From Chrysomallon squamiferum (Eukaryota > Mollusca > Gastropoda > Neomphalida > Peltospiridae): a stretch of DNA of 64,000 nucleotides. Shown here one piece after another: positions 47,700 through 62,100 of this stretch (position 1 is the stretch's first letter; every line of letters starts with the position of its first letter). Below the pieces are notes generated by a model. The model searched no databases. It had not been told where the DNA came from and saw only the letters and a list, made by a program, of their open reading frames with translations. The DNA lies in contig CM022665.1 of the NCBI GenBank assembly GCA_012295275.1, forward strand, positions 48,446,064 to 48,510,063, written 5' to 3'. A program made the translations under genes and the position numbers.

Positions 47700-49106
47700 T
47701 AAAAAATAAATACCATGATAAACAAATAAATAAATAAATAAATAAATTAAAAAATCCTAAAAAGCACAAAATTATTAAACAAGATTTCTTTAAGAAAATA
47801 TACAAAAAAAATATAAAAAAAACTCTATGAAAAAGAAAACCAAAAAGCTAAATAAATAAACATACAATGTATTAAATTATTTAGTAATGAAAACAATGTT
47901 ATACAAAGAGAAGAGTATTAAACAACTGTCAGCATGTATTACAAAGTTAGTTTTTAGAACAATGTTTTATATAGTTATTTTAAAGTATCACAGAAAAGAT
48001 TACTATCAGTAACACATTCTAGTTAAAACTATCTCAAACAAGAACAGTAAAACGTTGTATCACAGAAAAGATTACTATCAGTATCACATTCTAGTTAAAA
48101 CTATCTCAAACGAGAACAGTAAAACGTTGTATCACAGAAAAGATTACTATCAGTAACACTTTCCAGTTAAAACTATCTCAAACAAGAACAGTAAAACGTT
48201 GTATCACAGAAAAGATTACTATCAGTAACACATTCCAGTTAAAACTATCTCAAACAAGAACAGTAAAACGTTGTATCACAGAAAAGATTACTTTCAGTAA
48301 CACTTTCCAGTTAAAACTATCTCAAACAAGAACAGTAAAACATTGTATCACAGAAAAGATTACTATCAGTAAAGTTAAAACTATCTCAAACGAGAACAGT
48401 AAAATGTTGTTACACAGAAAAGATTACTATCAGTAAAGTTAAAACTATCTCAAACGAGAACAGTAAAATGTTGTATCACAGAAAAGATTACTATCAGTAA
48501 AGTTAAAACTATCTCAAACGAGAACAGTAAAACGTTGTATCACAGAAAAGATTACTATCAGTAAAGTTAAAACTATCTCAAACGAGAACAGTAAAATGTT
48601 GTATCACAGAAAAGATTACTATCAGTAACACATTCCAGTTAAAACTATCTCAAACAAGAACAGTAAAACGTTGTATCACAGAAAAGATTACTTTCAGTAA
48701 CACTTTCCAGTTAAAACTATCTCAAACAAGAACAGTAAAACGTTGTATCACAGAAAAGATTACTTTCAGTAACACTTTCCAGTTAAAACTATCTCAAACA
48801 AGAACAGTAAAACGTTGTATCACAGAAAAGATTACTATCAGTAAAGTTAAAACTATCTCAAACGAGAACAGTAAAATGTTGTTACACAGAAAAGATTACT
48901 ATCAGTAACACTTTCCAGTTAAAACTATCTCAAACCAGAACAGTAAAAAGTTTCACTCACTCCTGCATAGAAAATTTTATTTCGAAGTCGACTGTTGAAT
49001 TTTTCTGGGTTTGCTTCTGAAAGTAGAAAGAACAAAACAAATCATGAGAAGAGGAGAAAAAAAAAAAAAAAAAAAGGAACAGGAAGAAAATTAAAACTGT
49101 TAAAAA

Positions 49107-49144
<38 letters not shown>

Positions 49145-52100
49145 AATGAAACCTTAAATACAATTAAATGAAGAATTTCTTCTTTTTAAAAAAAAAAAAA
49201 AAAAATCTGTAAATGGCAGAATTTGTTGAAAATCTCTTGGGAAATTAAGAGTGAATGACCAGTAAATAAAGAATAATTTCTTTTTTTTTAAATTTAAAAA
49301 TGCTGAATTAAAAATAACATGTCTAAATAGAAACATTGTCAGACATTTTATAATAAATCTCTGTGTGAAATGTTTTGTAACAAGTTACAATATGAAATGT
49401 AACAAATAACAGTATGAAATGTTTTGTAACAGTTACAGTATGAAATGTTTTATAATAAATCAGTGGGAAATGTTTTGTAACAAGTTACAGTATGAAATGT
49501 TTTATTATAATATGAAATGTTTTGTAACAAGTTACAGTATGAAATGCTTTATTATAATATGAAATGTTTTGTAACAAGTTACAGTATGAAATGTTTTATT
49601 ATAACATGAAATGTTTTGTAACAAGTTACAGTATGAAATGCTTTATTATAATATGAAATGTTTTGTAACAAGTTACAGTATGAAATGTTTTATTATAATA
49701 TGAAATGTTTTGTTACAAGTTAGTATGAAATGCTTTATTATAGTATGAAATGTTTTATTCTAATATGAAATGTTTTGTTACAAGTTACAGTATGAAATGC
49801 TTTATTATAATATGAAATGTTTTGTTACAAGTTACAGTATGGAATGTTTTATTATAAGTTACAGTATGAAATATTTTATTATGCTATGAAATGTTTTGTA
49901 ACAGTTACAGTATGAAATGTTTTACTATGCTATGAAATGTTTTGTAACACGTTACAGTATGAAATGTTTTATTATATATGAAATGTTTTGTAACAAGTTA
50001 CAGTATGAAATGTTTTATTATATATGAAATGTTTTGTAACAAGTTACAGTATGAAATGTTTTATTATATATGAAATGTTTTGTAACAAGTTACAGTATGA
50101 AATGTTTTACTATGCTATGAAATGTTTTGTAACACGTTACAGTACGAAATGTTTTGTTACAATTCACAGTATGAAATGTTTTATTATATATGAAATGCTG
50201 TTGTCACCTCTGCTTTCGTGGAACTCTAAGGCAATGTGGGCGTCTGCGCCGAGGCTGAAGTAGTTGTTGAAGACTTCCAGCGGCAGCGTGTTGGTGGTCA
50301 CCTCGTCAGGTGTCTCCGCCTCACTCTCCTTGTTAGGTACAACCTTGAGATTCCACCTGAACACAGAGCAACACCTGTTATCTACCTGTATCACCTGTTA
50401 TCTACCTGTGTTAATCAACTCTTTGTTTTGTTTTGTAAATAACTACTTGCAGATTCAGTAATGAAGTAATATGCATTTGTTAATTACTGTCCTGATAATT
50501 ACACCTGTGTAAGTAATATTTTTAATACGCTTTTACCTAAGTAATCAGACATACCTGCTGTCACCTAATACCTCACCTAGCTACTCACACATGTATCAGT
50601 AACTTGCTTAATACTAACTACTCACTCATGTATCAGTAACTTGCTTAATACTAACTACTCACTCATGTATCAGTAACTTGCTTATTACTAACTACTCACT
50701 CATGTATCAGTAACTTGCTTAATACTAACTACTCACTCATGTATCAGTAACTTGCTTAATACTAGCTACTCACTCATGTATCAGTAACTTGCTGCTAACT
50801 TATTATCAGTAACTTGCTTAATACTAACTACTCACTCATGTATCAGTAACTTGCTTAATACTAACTACTCACTCATGTATCAGTAACTTGCTTAATACTA
50901 ACTACTCACTCATGTATCAGTAACTTGCTTAATACTAACTACTCACTCATGTATCAGTAACTTGCTTAATACTAACTACTCACTCATGTATCAGTAACTT
51001 GCTTAATACTAACTACTCACTCATGTATCAGTAACTTGCTTAATACTAACTACTCACTCATGTATCAGTAACTTGCTTAATACTAACTCTCACTCATGTA
51101 TCAGTAACTTGCTTAATACTAACTACTCACTCATGTATCAGTAACTTGCTTAATACTAACTACTCACTCATGTATCAGTAACTTGCTTAATACTAACTAC
51201 TCACTCATGTATCAGTAACTTGCTTAATACTAACTACTCACTCATGTATCAGTAACTTGCTTAATACTAACTACTCACTCATGTATCAGTAACTTGCTTA
51301 ATACTAACTACTCACTCATGTATCAGTAACTTGCTTAATACTAACTACTCACTCATGTATCAGTAACTTGCTTAATACTAACTACTCACTCATGTATCAG
51401 TAACTTGCTTAATACTAACTACTCACTCATGTATCAGTAACTTGCTTAATACTAACTACTCACTCATGTATCAGTAACTTGCTTAATACTAACTGCTCAC
51501 TCATGTATCAGTAACTTGCTTAATACTAACTACTCACTCATGTATCAGTAACTTGCTTAATACTAACTACTCACTCATGTATCAGTAACTTGCTTAATAC
51601 TAACTTCTCCTCATGTATCAGTAACTTGCTTAATACTAACTACTCACTCATGTATCAGTAACTTGCATAATTCTAACTACTCACTCATGTATCAGTAACT
51701 TGCTTAATACTAACTGCTCACTCATGTATCAGTAACTTGCTTAATACTAGCTACTCACTCATGTCTCAGTAACTTGCTTAATACTAGCTACTCACTCATG
51801 TATCAGTAACTTGCTTAATACTAGCTACTCACTCATGTATCAGTAACTTGCTTAATACTAATATCTCACCTGTCTATTAATAAAATTCACCTGTCTAACT
51901 AATAACTCACCTGTCTAACTGAACAACTTGTGCTTCTTCAACATTGCATAAAATTTTAGAAATCGGTTCATCTGTATATCCCTGAAATAATAATAAAAAA
52001 ATATATATAAAATTTTAAAAATCATTACGTTCAAAACATACAGATTTTTTAAAATGTCCATGACCTTGATAATATGAAAAACAATAACAGTTTACCTGAG

Positions 52101-52765
52101 ATTTTTAAAAATGTTTGTGACCTAGATAACAGAAAGCCAATAACAAGTTACCTGAAATCTAATTAACTGAGTACTGTGATCAGGTGCCTGTCATATACAA
52201 ATCTTATTAACTGATCAGCTGCATAATAACAGTACGTATGATATAGTTTAAGTACACACTGACCAACTTTATTCATGTCTCTCCTACTGTTTCTTGTACT
52301 TCACACACAAATCTTATTAACTAATGAAATCCAAGTTGTGTAATAACAGTACATGTAACAGAGTCTAAGTACAGATTGACCAACTTCATCTTATTTCCCG
52401 TTCTAACCTGATTCCTACCGTTACTTGTATCTCACACACAAAGCTCATTAACTAATGAAATCCAAGTTGTGTAATAACACAGTACATGTAACATAGACTA
52501 AGTACAGATTGACCAACTTCATCTTATTTCCCGTTCTAACCAGATTCCTACCGTTACTTGTATCTCACACACAAATCTTACTAACTAATGAAATCTGAGT
52601 TGTGTAATAACACAGTACATGTAACATAGACAAAGTACAGACTGATCAACATTATCAAAGCCTATCTTGTTTCCCGTTCTAACCAGTGTTCTATGATTTG
52701 TTAAATGCAATTAGACACCTTTTTTAATTTAAGGGAAAGTGTGTGTAAAAAAAAAAATATATATA

Positions 52766-52821
<56 letters not shown>

Positions 52822-55800
52822 CCTTTGTGATTAATTAATGAGAACAGCCTACTCAATTGTGGAGTCAGATTTTGTATCATGAAGGAAAAAACACAGAGAT
52901 TTTGTCTCTCTTATCTGATACCATATAACTGTTTATACTGAAATGTGTTCTGACATCATTAAAAATTAATTCTGTTTATTTCAGTGAGTGTCAAGTCAGA
53001 ACTACACAAAACTTGGCCAGTAAACAAAGCTTGTGGGTGTTGTTGTTTTTTTCACTGTCTCTGGTAAAAATGCATGTAAAAGAACCCTTGCTGTTAACTG
53101 TGTGATGACAGGTTTCCTTTCAGACATTACCATTAGGAATTATCATCAGAAAATCAGCTAAATAGCAGTTATAGAAACACATCCAAGAACTGAACTATTT
53201 ATTCATAAGAAAAACGTTAAGTGCAAAACATTAAATTGTTCCTGAAACGTACAATATTAAATTGTTTCTGAAATATACAATATTAAATTATTTCTGAAAT
53301 ATACAATGTTATATTGTTTCTGAAATATACAATGTTATATTGTTTCTGAAATATACAATATTAACTGTTTCTGAAATATATATTATTAAATTGTTTCTGA
53401 AATATACAATATTAAATTATTCCTGAAATATACAATATTAAATTGTTTCTGGAATGTACACTATTTAACTTCATGAATGAAAACAAAGGTGAACTACAAT
53501 CTAAACCAAACAATCTAAACCAGACACTCTAAACTGAACACTCTAAATCAGACACTCTAAACCAATCACTCTAAACCAGACACTCTAAACCAGACACATC
53601 TCAGACAAACAGAGTTACATACCCCGCCCCAGTTGAGGGTCCGGGCGAGGTCGTTGCCGGTGCCGATGGGGAGGATGGCCACTGGGGGAGTGGGGTTCCA
53701 GCCCAGCAGGTCAAACACAGTCAGGATCCAGCCAACCGTGCCGTCCCCCCCACATGCCAACACCCTCAGGTTCGGAACCTTCCTGTACAGCTCCAGTCTG
53801 TAACAGTGTAACAACGTAACAACAATAAACAGTGTGAAAAAAATGTAACGTTATTAGAATGCTATCAGACAATGTGACAAATATATTTTTTAATACCTTA
53901 TTATTTTAATGCAGGAAAAACTTATATTATTAATACATGTTATTACTTGAGTGTGAAAAACTATTACATTATTAATAGATGTTATTACTTGAGTGTGAAA
54001 AACTATTACATTATTAATAGATGTTATTACTTGAGTGTGAAAACTATTACATTATTAATAGATGTTATTACTTGAGTGTGAAAAACTATTACATTATTAA
54101 TAGATGTTATTACTTGAGTGTGAAAACTATTACATTATTAATAGATGTTATTACTTGAGTGTGAAAAACTATTACATTATTAATAGATGTTATTACTTGA
54201 GTGTGAAAACTATTACATTATTAATAGATGTTATTTTGAGTGTGAAAAACTATTACATTATTAATAGATGTTATTACTTGAGTGTTAAAACTATTACATT
54301 ATTAATAGATGTTATTACTTGAGTGTGAAAAACTATTACATTGTTAATAGATGTTATTACTTGAGTGTGAAAAACTATTACATTATTAATAGATGTTATT
54401 ACTTGAGTGTGAAAAACCATTACATTATTAATACATTATAACTTTAGCACGAAAAACTATTATATTATTAATACGTTATTACTTCACAGTGTAAAACTAT
54501 TACATTATTAATACATGTTAGTAACTGAGTGTGAAAAACGTAACAGTAATAAAATGTGAAACATTTATTAGTACTTGTGTACTAATATTACTGTTGTATG
54601 GAAACATTACATTGTTAATATACATTAATACTTTAGCTTGGTGAAAAACGTCATATTAATACAGTGAGAAACATTTATCAGTGTTTGTTATCTGGTAATA
54701 TTACATTGTTATTATATATGAATACTTTAAAACTGTCATATTAATACAATGAGAAACATTTATCAGTGCTTCTGTAATAATATCACTGGTTGCATGGCAA
54801 CCTTACGTCATAACTATGTACGAAGAATATACAATTATGAAAAGAAAGAATATTTTTATTTATTTATTTTTTTTATTAATCTTATTAAAATTGACAAAAT
54901 AGATTTAAAAAAGTGTATGAAGAATATATAATTATAAAAAGAAAGAATTTTAATTTCTTAAAATTGACAAAAAAAAATAATATTAAAAAAACCGATATTT
55001 TACTAACCCAAACTTTGGACCTCCAACAGAAAGATCGAACACTTGTCGAGGGTTCAGCAACCAACAGAATTTTTGTAAAAGTTTTGAGCCCTGGTTTCCT
55101 CCACTCTTGGGGTTAATGAAAACTAGGAGTGGCTTGAGGAGGGGTGAGGGGATGGGTTTGATGATGAACGGCTTCACTTCGTCTTTGCTGCGTCTTTTCT
55201 TCACTGACGATCTGCGTTTCTTTGCTGTCCGCAGAGATGATTTGAAAGACCCCTGAAATAAAATTAAAACATTATTTATATTTATTTATGTTTAATATAT
55301 TACAGACTGGTTGATTTTTGCATTCATGCATGTTTAATTTTATATAAATAAGTAAAGTAAGAAAGAAATAGTTAAATAAATAAATATAAATAAATAAATA
55401 AATAAACAAATAGAAATAAATAAAAATGAAAAAGATAAATGAATAAATAAATAAAAAATAAACAAAATAAATAAAATAAATAAATAAATAAATAAATAAA
55501 ATAAAATAAATAAATAAAATAAAGCTAAATAAAATAAAATAAATATAGTTAAATAAAAAAATAAATAAAATAAATAAAAATAAATAAACAGTTAAATAAA
55601 ATAAAAAATACAAAACAAATAAATAAACAGTTAAATAAAAAAATATAAATAAAAATAAATAAATAAATAAAATAAGTAAATAAAATAGAAATAAAAATAA
55701 ATAAAATAAAAAATAAATAAATTGTAAACAAATAAACAGTTAAATAAAAATAAATAAAACAGTATTTATATGCTTAATGTACTTAAGTGCATGCATGTGT

Positions 55801-56156
55801 ATTGACTATAAAGATCATTAAAGTATTAATAATAATCAGATAAATGTTTTATTTAAAATTAAAAAAGAAAAAAATTCAGAACTCAAAGAAATCGTACATG
55901 TTAAAACTAAAGAGTTTTATTTTAAACCAGCTAAAACTGACTGAGGGGATTAAGCAGGTGAAATGGGTCATAAAACATAAAGTACAAAAGAATTTCTGTT
56001 TATTTCTCTTTTAATTATTTGTTTCATATAAATATTAGAGTTGGATTTTAACTGGAACATTAAAAAAAAAAATCAATATTATTTTTCTCTCTGATGTAGT
56101 TAAATTACAAAGTGCAGAGAAGGTAACTTTGAGAAAAAAAAAAAAAAACAAAATTA

Positions 56157-56205
<49 letters not shown>

Positions 56206-59041
56206 AATGTAAGAAAATAAAATAAAAGAGAAAAAAAATCAATAACAAAAAAAGCCAAACATTTTTATTTTTTCAATATTTTCAATATTTGTTTTTTAAA
56301 TATTATATTATTTTCTGGTTCTGTTAATAAAAATTTAATATTATAATTTAGAACTTTAGTATCTCCAAAAAAGACATTTCACTTTGTAATTTTTTCAAAA
56401 TAAATGTCACAAAACACTTGCAAAGAAACAGACACAATCTACACAGACTGGATATTAAAACTAGTATACACATCAGTCTCTGTCTGTCTGTCTGTCTGTT
56501 GTGTTAGTAGAAGAGACACATCTGTCTGCCTGTCTGTCTGTCTGTGTGTTGTGTGAGTAGAAGACACATCTGTCTGTCTGTCTGTCTGTCTGTGTGTGTG
56601 TGTGAAGAGACATCTGTCTGTCTGTCTGTTGTGTGTGTGTTAGAAGAAGAGACATCTGTCTGTCTGTGTGTGTTGTGTTAGTAGAAGAGACACATCTGTC
56701 TGTCTGTGGGTGTGTGTCTGTCTGTCAGTCTGTCTGTCTGTGTGTTGTGTGAGTAGAAGAGACACATCTGTCTGTCTGTCTGTGTGTCTGTCTGTCTGTC
56801 TGTGTGTGTGTCTGTCTGTCTGTCTGTGTGTTGTGTTAGTAGAAGAGACACATCTGTCTGTCTGTCTGTCTGTCTGTGTGTGTGTGTGTGTGTGTCTGTC
56901 TGTCTGTGTGAGTAGAAGAGAGGTGAAATGGTTACTTTGCGTGGAATTTTGATTATCCAGGATGGAGGAATGATGATGACGGCGTGGATGCCGATGGTGC
57001 ACTGCTCTTCTATCTGCTGCATCATGAAACACGTTGTCTTGTTGTGGTAAGCTGCCTTGCACCACGAACAGCTGATTGCTATAATATCCTGAAACAATAC
57101 AATACAATATACAATACAATACAACATAATATACAACACAATATACAGCTGATTGCTATAATATCCTGAAATACAACACAATATACAATACACAGCTGAT
57201 TGCTATAATATCCTGAAATACAACACAATATACAATACACAGCTGATTGCTATAATATCCTGAAATACAACACAATATACAATATAAATACAACATAATA
57301 TACAACACAATATACAGCTGATTGCTATAATATCCTGAAATACAACACAATATAATATATAATACAATACAACATAATATACAATACACAGCTGATTGCT
57401 ATAATATCCTGAAATACAACACAATATACAGCTGATTGCTATAATATCCTGAAATACAACACAATATACAGCTGATTGCTATAATATCCTGAAACAATAC
57501 AATACAATATACAATACAATACAACATAATATACAATACACAGCTGATTGCTATAATATCCTGAAATACAACACAATATACAATACAATACAACATAATA
57601 TACAATACACAGCTGATTGCTATAATATCCTGAAACAACACAATACAATATAATATACAACACAATACAACATAATATACAACACAATATACAATACACA
57701 GCTGATTGCTATAATATCCTGAAATACAACACAATATAATATACAATACAATACAAAATAATATACAACACAATATACAGCTGATTGCTATAATATCCTG
57801 AAAATACAACACAATATACAATATAATACAACATAATATACAATACACAGCTGATTGCTATAATATCCTGAAATACAACACAATATACAGCTGATTGCAA
57901 TAATATCCTAAAATACAATACACAATATACAATATAATATCCTGAAATACAACATCCTATAAATATAATACAACATAATATACAATACACAGCTGATTGC
58001 TATATCCTGAAATACAGTACAACAACACAATATACAATATAAAACAACATAAATATACAATATACAATATAATATTGCTATAATATCCTGAAATAAATGA
58101 TACAAGACAATATATACAACATAACATATAATATAATACAATACACAATACAATAATATAGTACAATACAATTCAATAAAGAAAGTAAAATGCAATATAA
58201 TGATACAAGTCATAAAACTTAACAAAAAATTTATTTTAACTCACTCACACATAGATACACACACACACACACACTCACACACATTTAGATATACACAGAC
58301 ACTCACACACACAGACAGATACACAGATACACACATGCTCTGTACTATAGAAACAAGGATTGTTTTTACTCACCTTACTAGGAAATGCAAATCGTTGTTG
58401 AAAAGACTGTAAAGATAATAATAATTATATATATATATATATTTATTTATCTTCTTTTAAATTATCTAATTTTTCTAAAATATCCTATACCTTATTTAAA
58501 ATATCTTTTATAATCTTTTTATATTTAAAATATCTATACCCTCTTATATAAAGTATCTTGACAACATTTAATATATCCTCTTACTTAAAATATCTCTGTA
58601 TTCTCTTATTTAAATTATTTCTGTTACATGCTTATTTAAAATATCTATTATATCTTCTTATTTAAAATATCTATATATTTTTTTATTTAAAATATCTCTA
58701 TATTCTTTTATTTAAAATTATTTCTATTATTCTCTTGTTTAAAATATCTGTTATATCTTCTTTTAAAATATGGTGTTATCTTTGTATTTTTTTTGTATTT
58801 AAAATGTGTCTGTATATCCTTGTATTTGTGTGTCTGGTGTTATTTAAAACAACTTAAAATCCTCATATTTAAAATATATTATATTTATATATATAGGGAT
58901 GTGTCTGTGTGTGTGTGTGTGTGTGTGTCTGTCTGTCTGTACATGTGTGTGTGTGTGTGTCTGTGTGTATGTCTGTTGTTCTGTGTGTGTCTGTATGTGT
59001 GTGTGTGTCTGTGTGTGTGTGTGTGTGTCTGTGTGTCTGTG

Positions 59042-59074
<33 letters not shown>

Positions 59075-59098
59075 CTGTGTGCCTGTGTGTGTCTGTGT

Positions 59099-59147
<49 letters not shown>

Positions 59148-62100
59148 TGTTATGTCTGTTGTCTGTACATGTGTGTGTGTATCTGTTTACACTTTTCTCT
59201 GCTGTGTTGTGTGTGTGTCCCAGTGATGTGTGTCTGTCATATAAACGTTTGCTGTGTGTGTGTGTGTGTAAAACATTTCACTGTCAGAGTATTTAACAAA
59301 TACAGCCTGACACCACACCACAGTGCTAACTAGAAATATCCTTCTTTTATACCCCTCCTGTCTTCATCAGAGACTTTTTTATTAAACGATGTGTTTTGTG
59401 TGTTGTGTGTGTGTTTATTTAAATATACACACATGATACCATACAACAGTGGTATCTAGAGATATCCTTCTTATATACCTACAACACAGACTTTTTATTA
59501 CCAGATGTGTGTGTGTGTGTGTGTGAATGTCTGTTTGTCTGTCTGTGTATGTCTGTGTGTATGTATGTGTGTATGTATGTGTATATATATTATGTATGTG
59601 TGTGTCTGTTTGTATGTATGTATGTATGTATGTGTGTGTGTGTTGTATATATGTATGTGTGTGTGTATGTGTTTGTATGTACATATGTGTGTGTGTGTGT
59701 GTGTGTTATTGCATCATAAAAATGTTGATAATAACAGGGTGAATAATACAGATGTAAATAAATTATTTATAACAACATATGTGATTAATGATAAGCTCTA
59801 AACCTGTTAGTATCACTATGAGATGAGCTGTGCATGGATTTCTCTACAGCTTTGTAGCAAATATAGTTTTTTTTATATTTAGTATTTAATAATTTCAGCT
59901 GATACTGTATGTATGGTAAACTGATATCTTTCTTTCATTAACAAAACAAAAAACAAATAATAATAAAAACTACCAAATATCTTTCTTAATTAACAAAAAA
60001 AAAAAAAAAAAGAAAATAAAAACTACCAAATATCTTTCTTACATTAACAAAAAATGATAAAAAAAATAGAAACAAAAAAAAAATAATAATAAAAAACCAC
60101 CAAATATCTTTCTTACATTAACTAAAATAGCTTAAAAAAAAATTATTGTTTTTAAAAAAAAAAAAAGTAAAGAAATATCTTCCACAGATATGTTTATTAT
60201 CAGATGAATAAACTTTTTTTTATTTTTTTTTTTTAACAAAAAATATCTTATTGCAAAGAAAAAAAATAAAATATAAAATAAATAAATTGGAAAAACAAGA
60301 AAAATATAATTAACTAAAAAATATAAACAAACATCATTTTAACAATATATTTTATTATCTGATGAATAATCTTTTTCTTTTTTTTAACAGGATAATTTTA
60401 TTTTTGTGCCAGCCCAAAATATAATATATGCCATTATCTTCAACAACAATTTATTTATTATTATTATTTTTTTTTTTTTTATGTTGCCTTTGATAAAACT
60501 GTTGAGTGAGTCTAGTTGGAACAGGATAATATTACAACGTGGGTAAACTAATAAAGATTATAAATGTTTTAATTTCTCAGGTGACTTGTACAACTACAGC
60601 CCTCCATGAACAAATGTGTGTGTTCAATATCTCTCGTATTAAACACAGCATGAAACTTTATCTCATTACACACCACTGGGAAATCTTTATTTACTATTTT
60701 TAAATACTTCATCAGACAGCAAGCAGCCTACCCCCACACACTGATCAATACACATATTTTTAGTACACTAGAGCAGAAAATAGAAAACTGAAATAATAAA
60801 TAAACATTAGTAACTATGTCTGAAGCTGTCAACATTTTTCCCTATCAAATTTTTATGTATTTGTATAGAAAACACATAACAAACACTTTATTTATTTATT
60901 TATTATTATTATTATTAATATTATTTATTTATTTTTTATTATTTTATTATTAAATACCCCATTAAAATAATGTATTTTAAATAATGTATTTTATTTAACA
61001 GCTATAGTAGTTGAAATAAATATTTAACAGCCTTAAAAATATAAAATACCCATTAAATAATGTATTTTTTAAATACATTTAAATAATGCTATTTTAGTTA
61101 ACAGCCAAGTATTTTAAATACACACATTAAATAATGTATTTTATTTAACAGCTATAGTTGAGAAAATATTTAAATACCCCCATTAAATAATGTATTTTAT
61201 TTAACAGCTATAGTTGAGAAAATATTTAAATACACCCATTAAATAATGTATTTTATTTAACAGCTACTAGTAGAGAAAATATTTAAGTACCCCCATTAAA
61301 TAATGTATTAAGAAAACTACTTTCCAGTTTCAAACTGTTAAAACAAAACTACTTTCCAGTTTAAAACTGTTAAAACAAACATTCAACACAAACTCTGTCT
61401 GTTTAAAACACTTAAATGAAAATTTAAAAAACAACCTGCATTTACCATGTAACAGGATGGAACCACTTTCTGTTTAAAATATTCAAAGTGACTGAAGCTT
61501 TTACTGTTTTAGTTTACTAAAAAAACACACACCACACAAATCCTATCTGAAATGACAAATAAATATTTGATTTCAAACACTTCTTAAAAATAAATTTAAC
61601 TGGCAAGGTTTTCGAAACATTAATTTTTGAAACTTTAAAAATATTCCAGTGTTTCTGGATGTCTCAGTCTGTTACTGACTGTCAGTCAAAGAACTCACGA
61701 GTAACTGACGTCAGAGTTGAGTCCGAGAAAACATGGAATTAAATTATCTAATTTAAACACAAAAATACAGATTCAGAATCCTTTATCTGAAATTCTCAAA
61801 CAAAAATCTTGAAATCGAAAATATTTTTCAAGCAGTAGAAATGGTGATATCATATAAATTTTAGGTAATTTTTTATGCACAAAATTATTAAAATTATCAA
61901 AAATATTACACACACACACACATATACATCTACATCTGTCAATCTATCTCTATCTATATGTATATATATATCTATGCACACACACATATCTATATCTACA
62001 TCTATAGCTATATTTAGACTTAGATCCTATTCTTAGGTATCATCTCCTTATATTCCAAAACCTGAAACAAACATGCTGGTCCCAAGCATTTCATATAAGT

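Noticed and set aside
58893-59160. Cys/Val-rich open frames (up to 167 codons)
   Set aside because: Translations of (TG)n; the same holds for frames over (CA)n, (AAT)n and poly-T elsewhere.
59200-59250. THHWDTH-like reading on the - strand, considered for the missing HHWVHRRR exon
   Set aside because: It comes from TG-rich repeat sequence, meets a stop soon after, has no Cys-x2-Cys and no splice sites.
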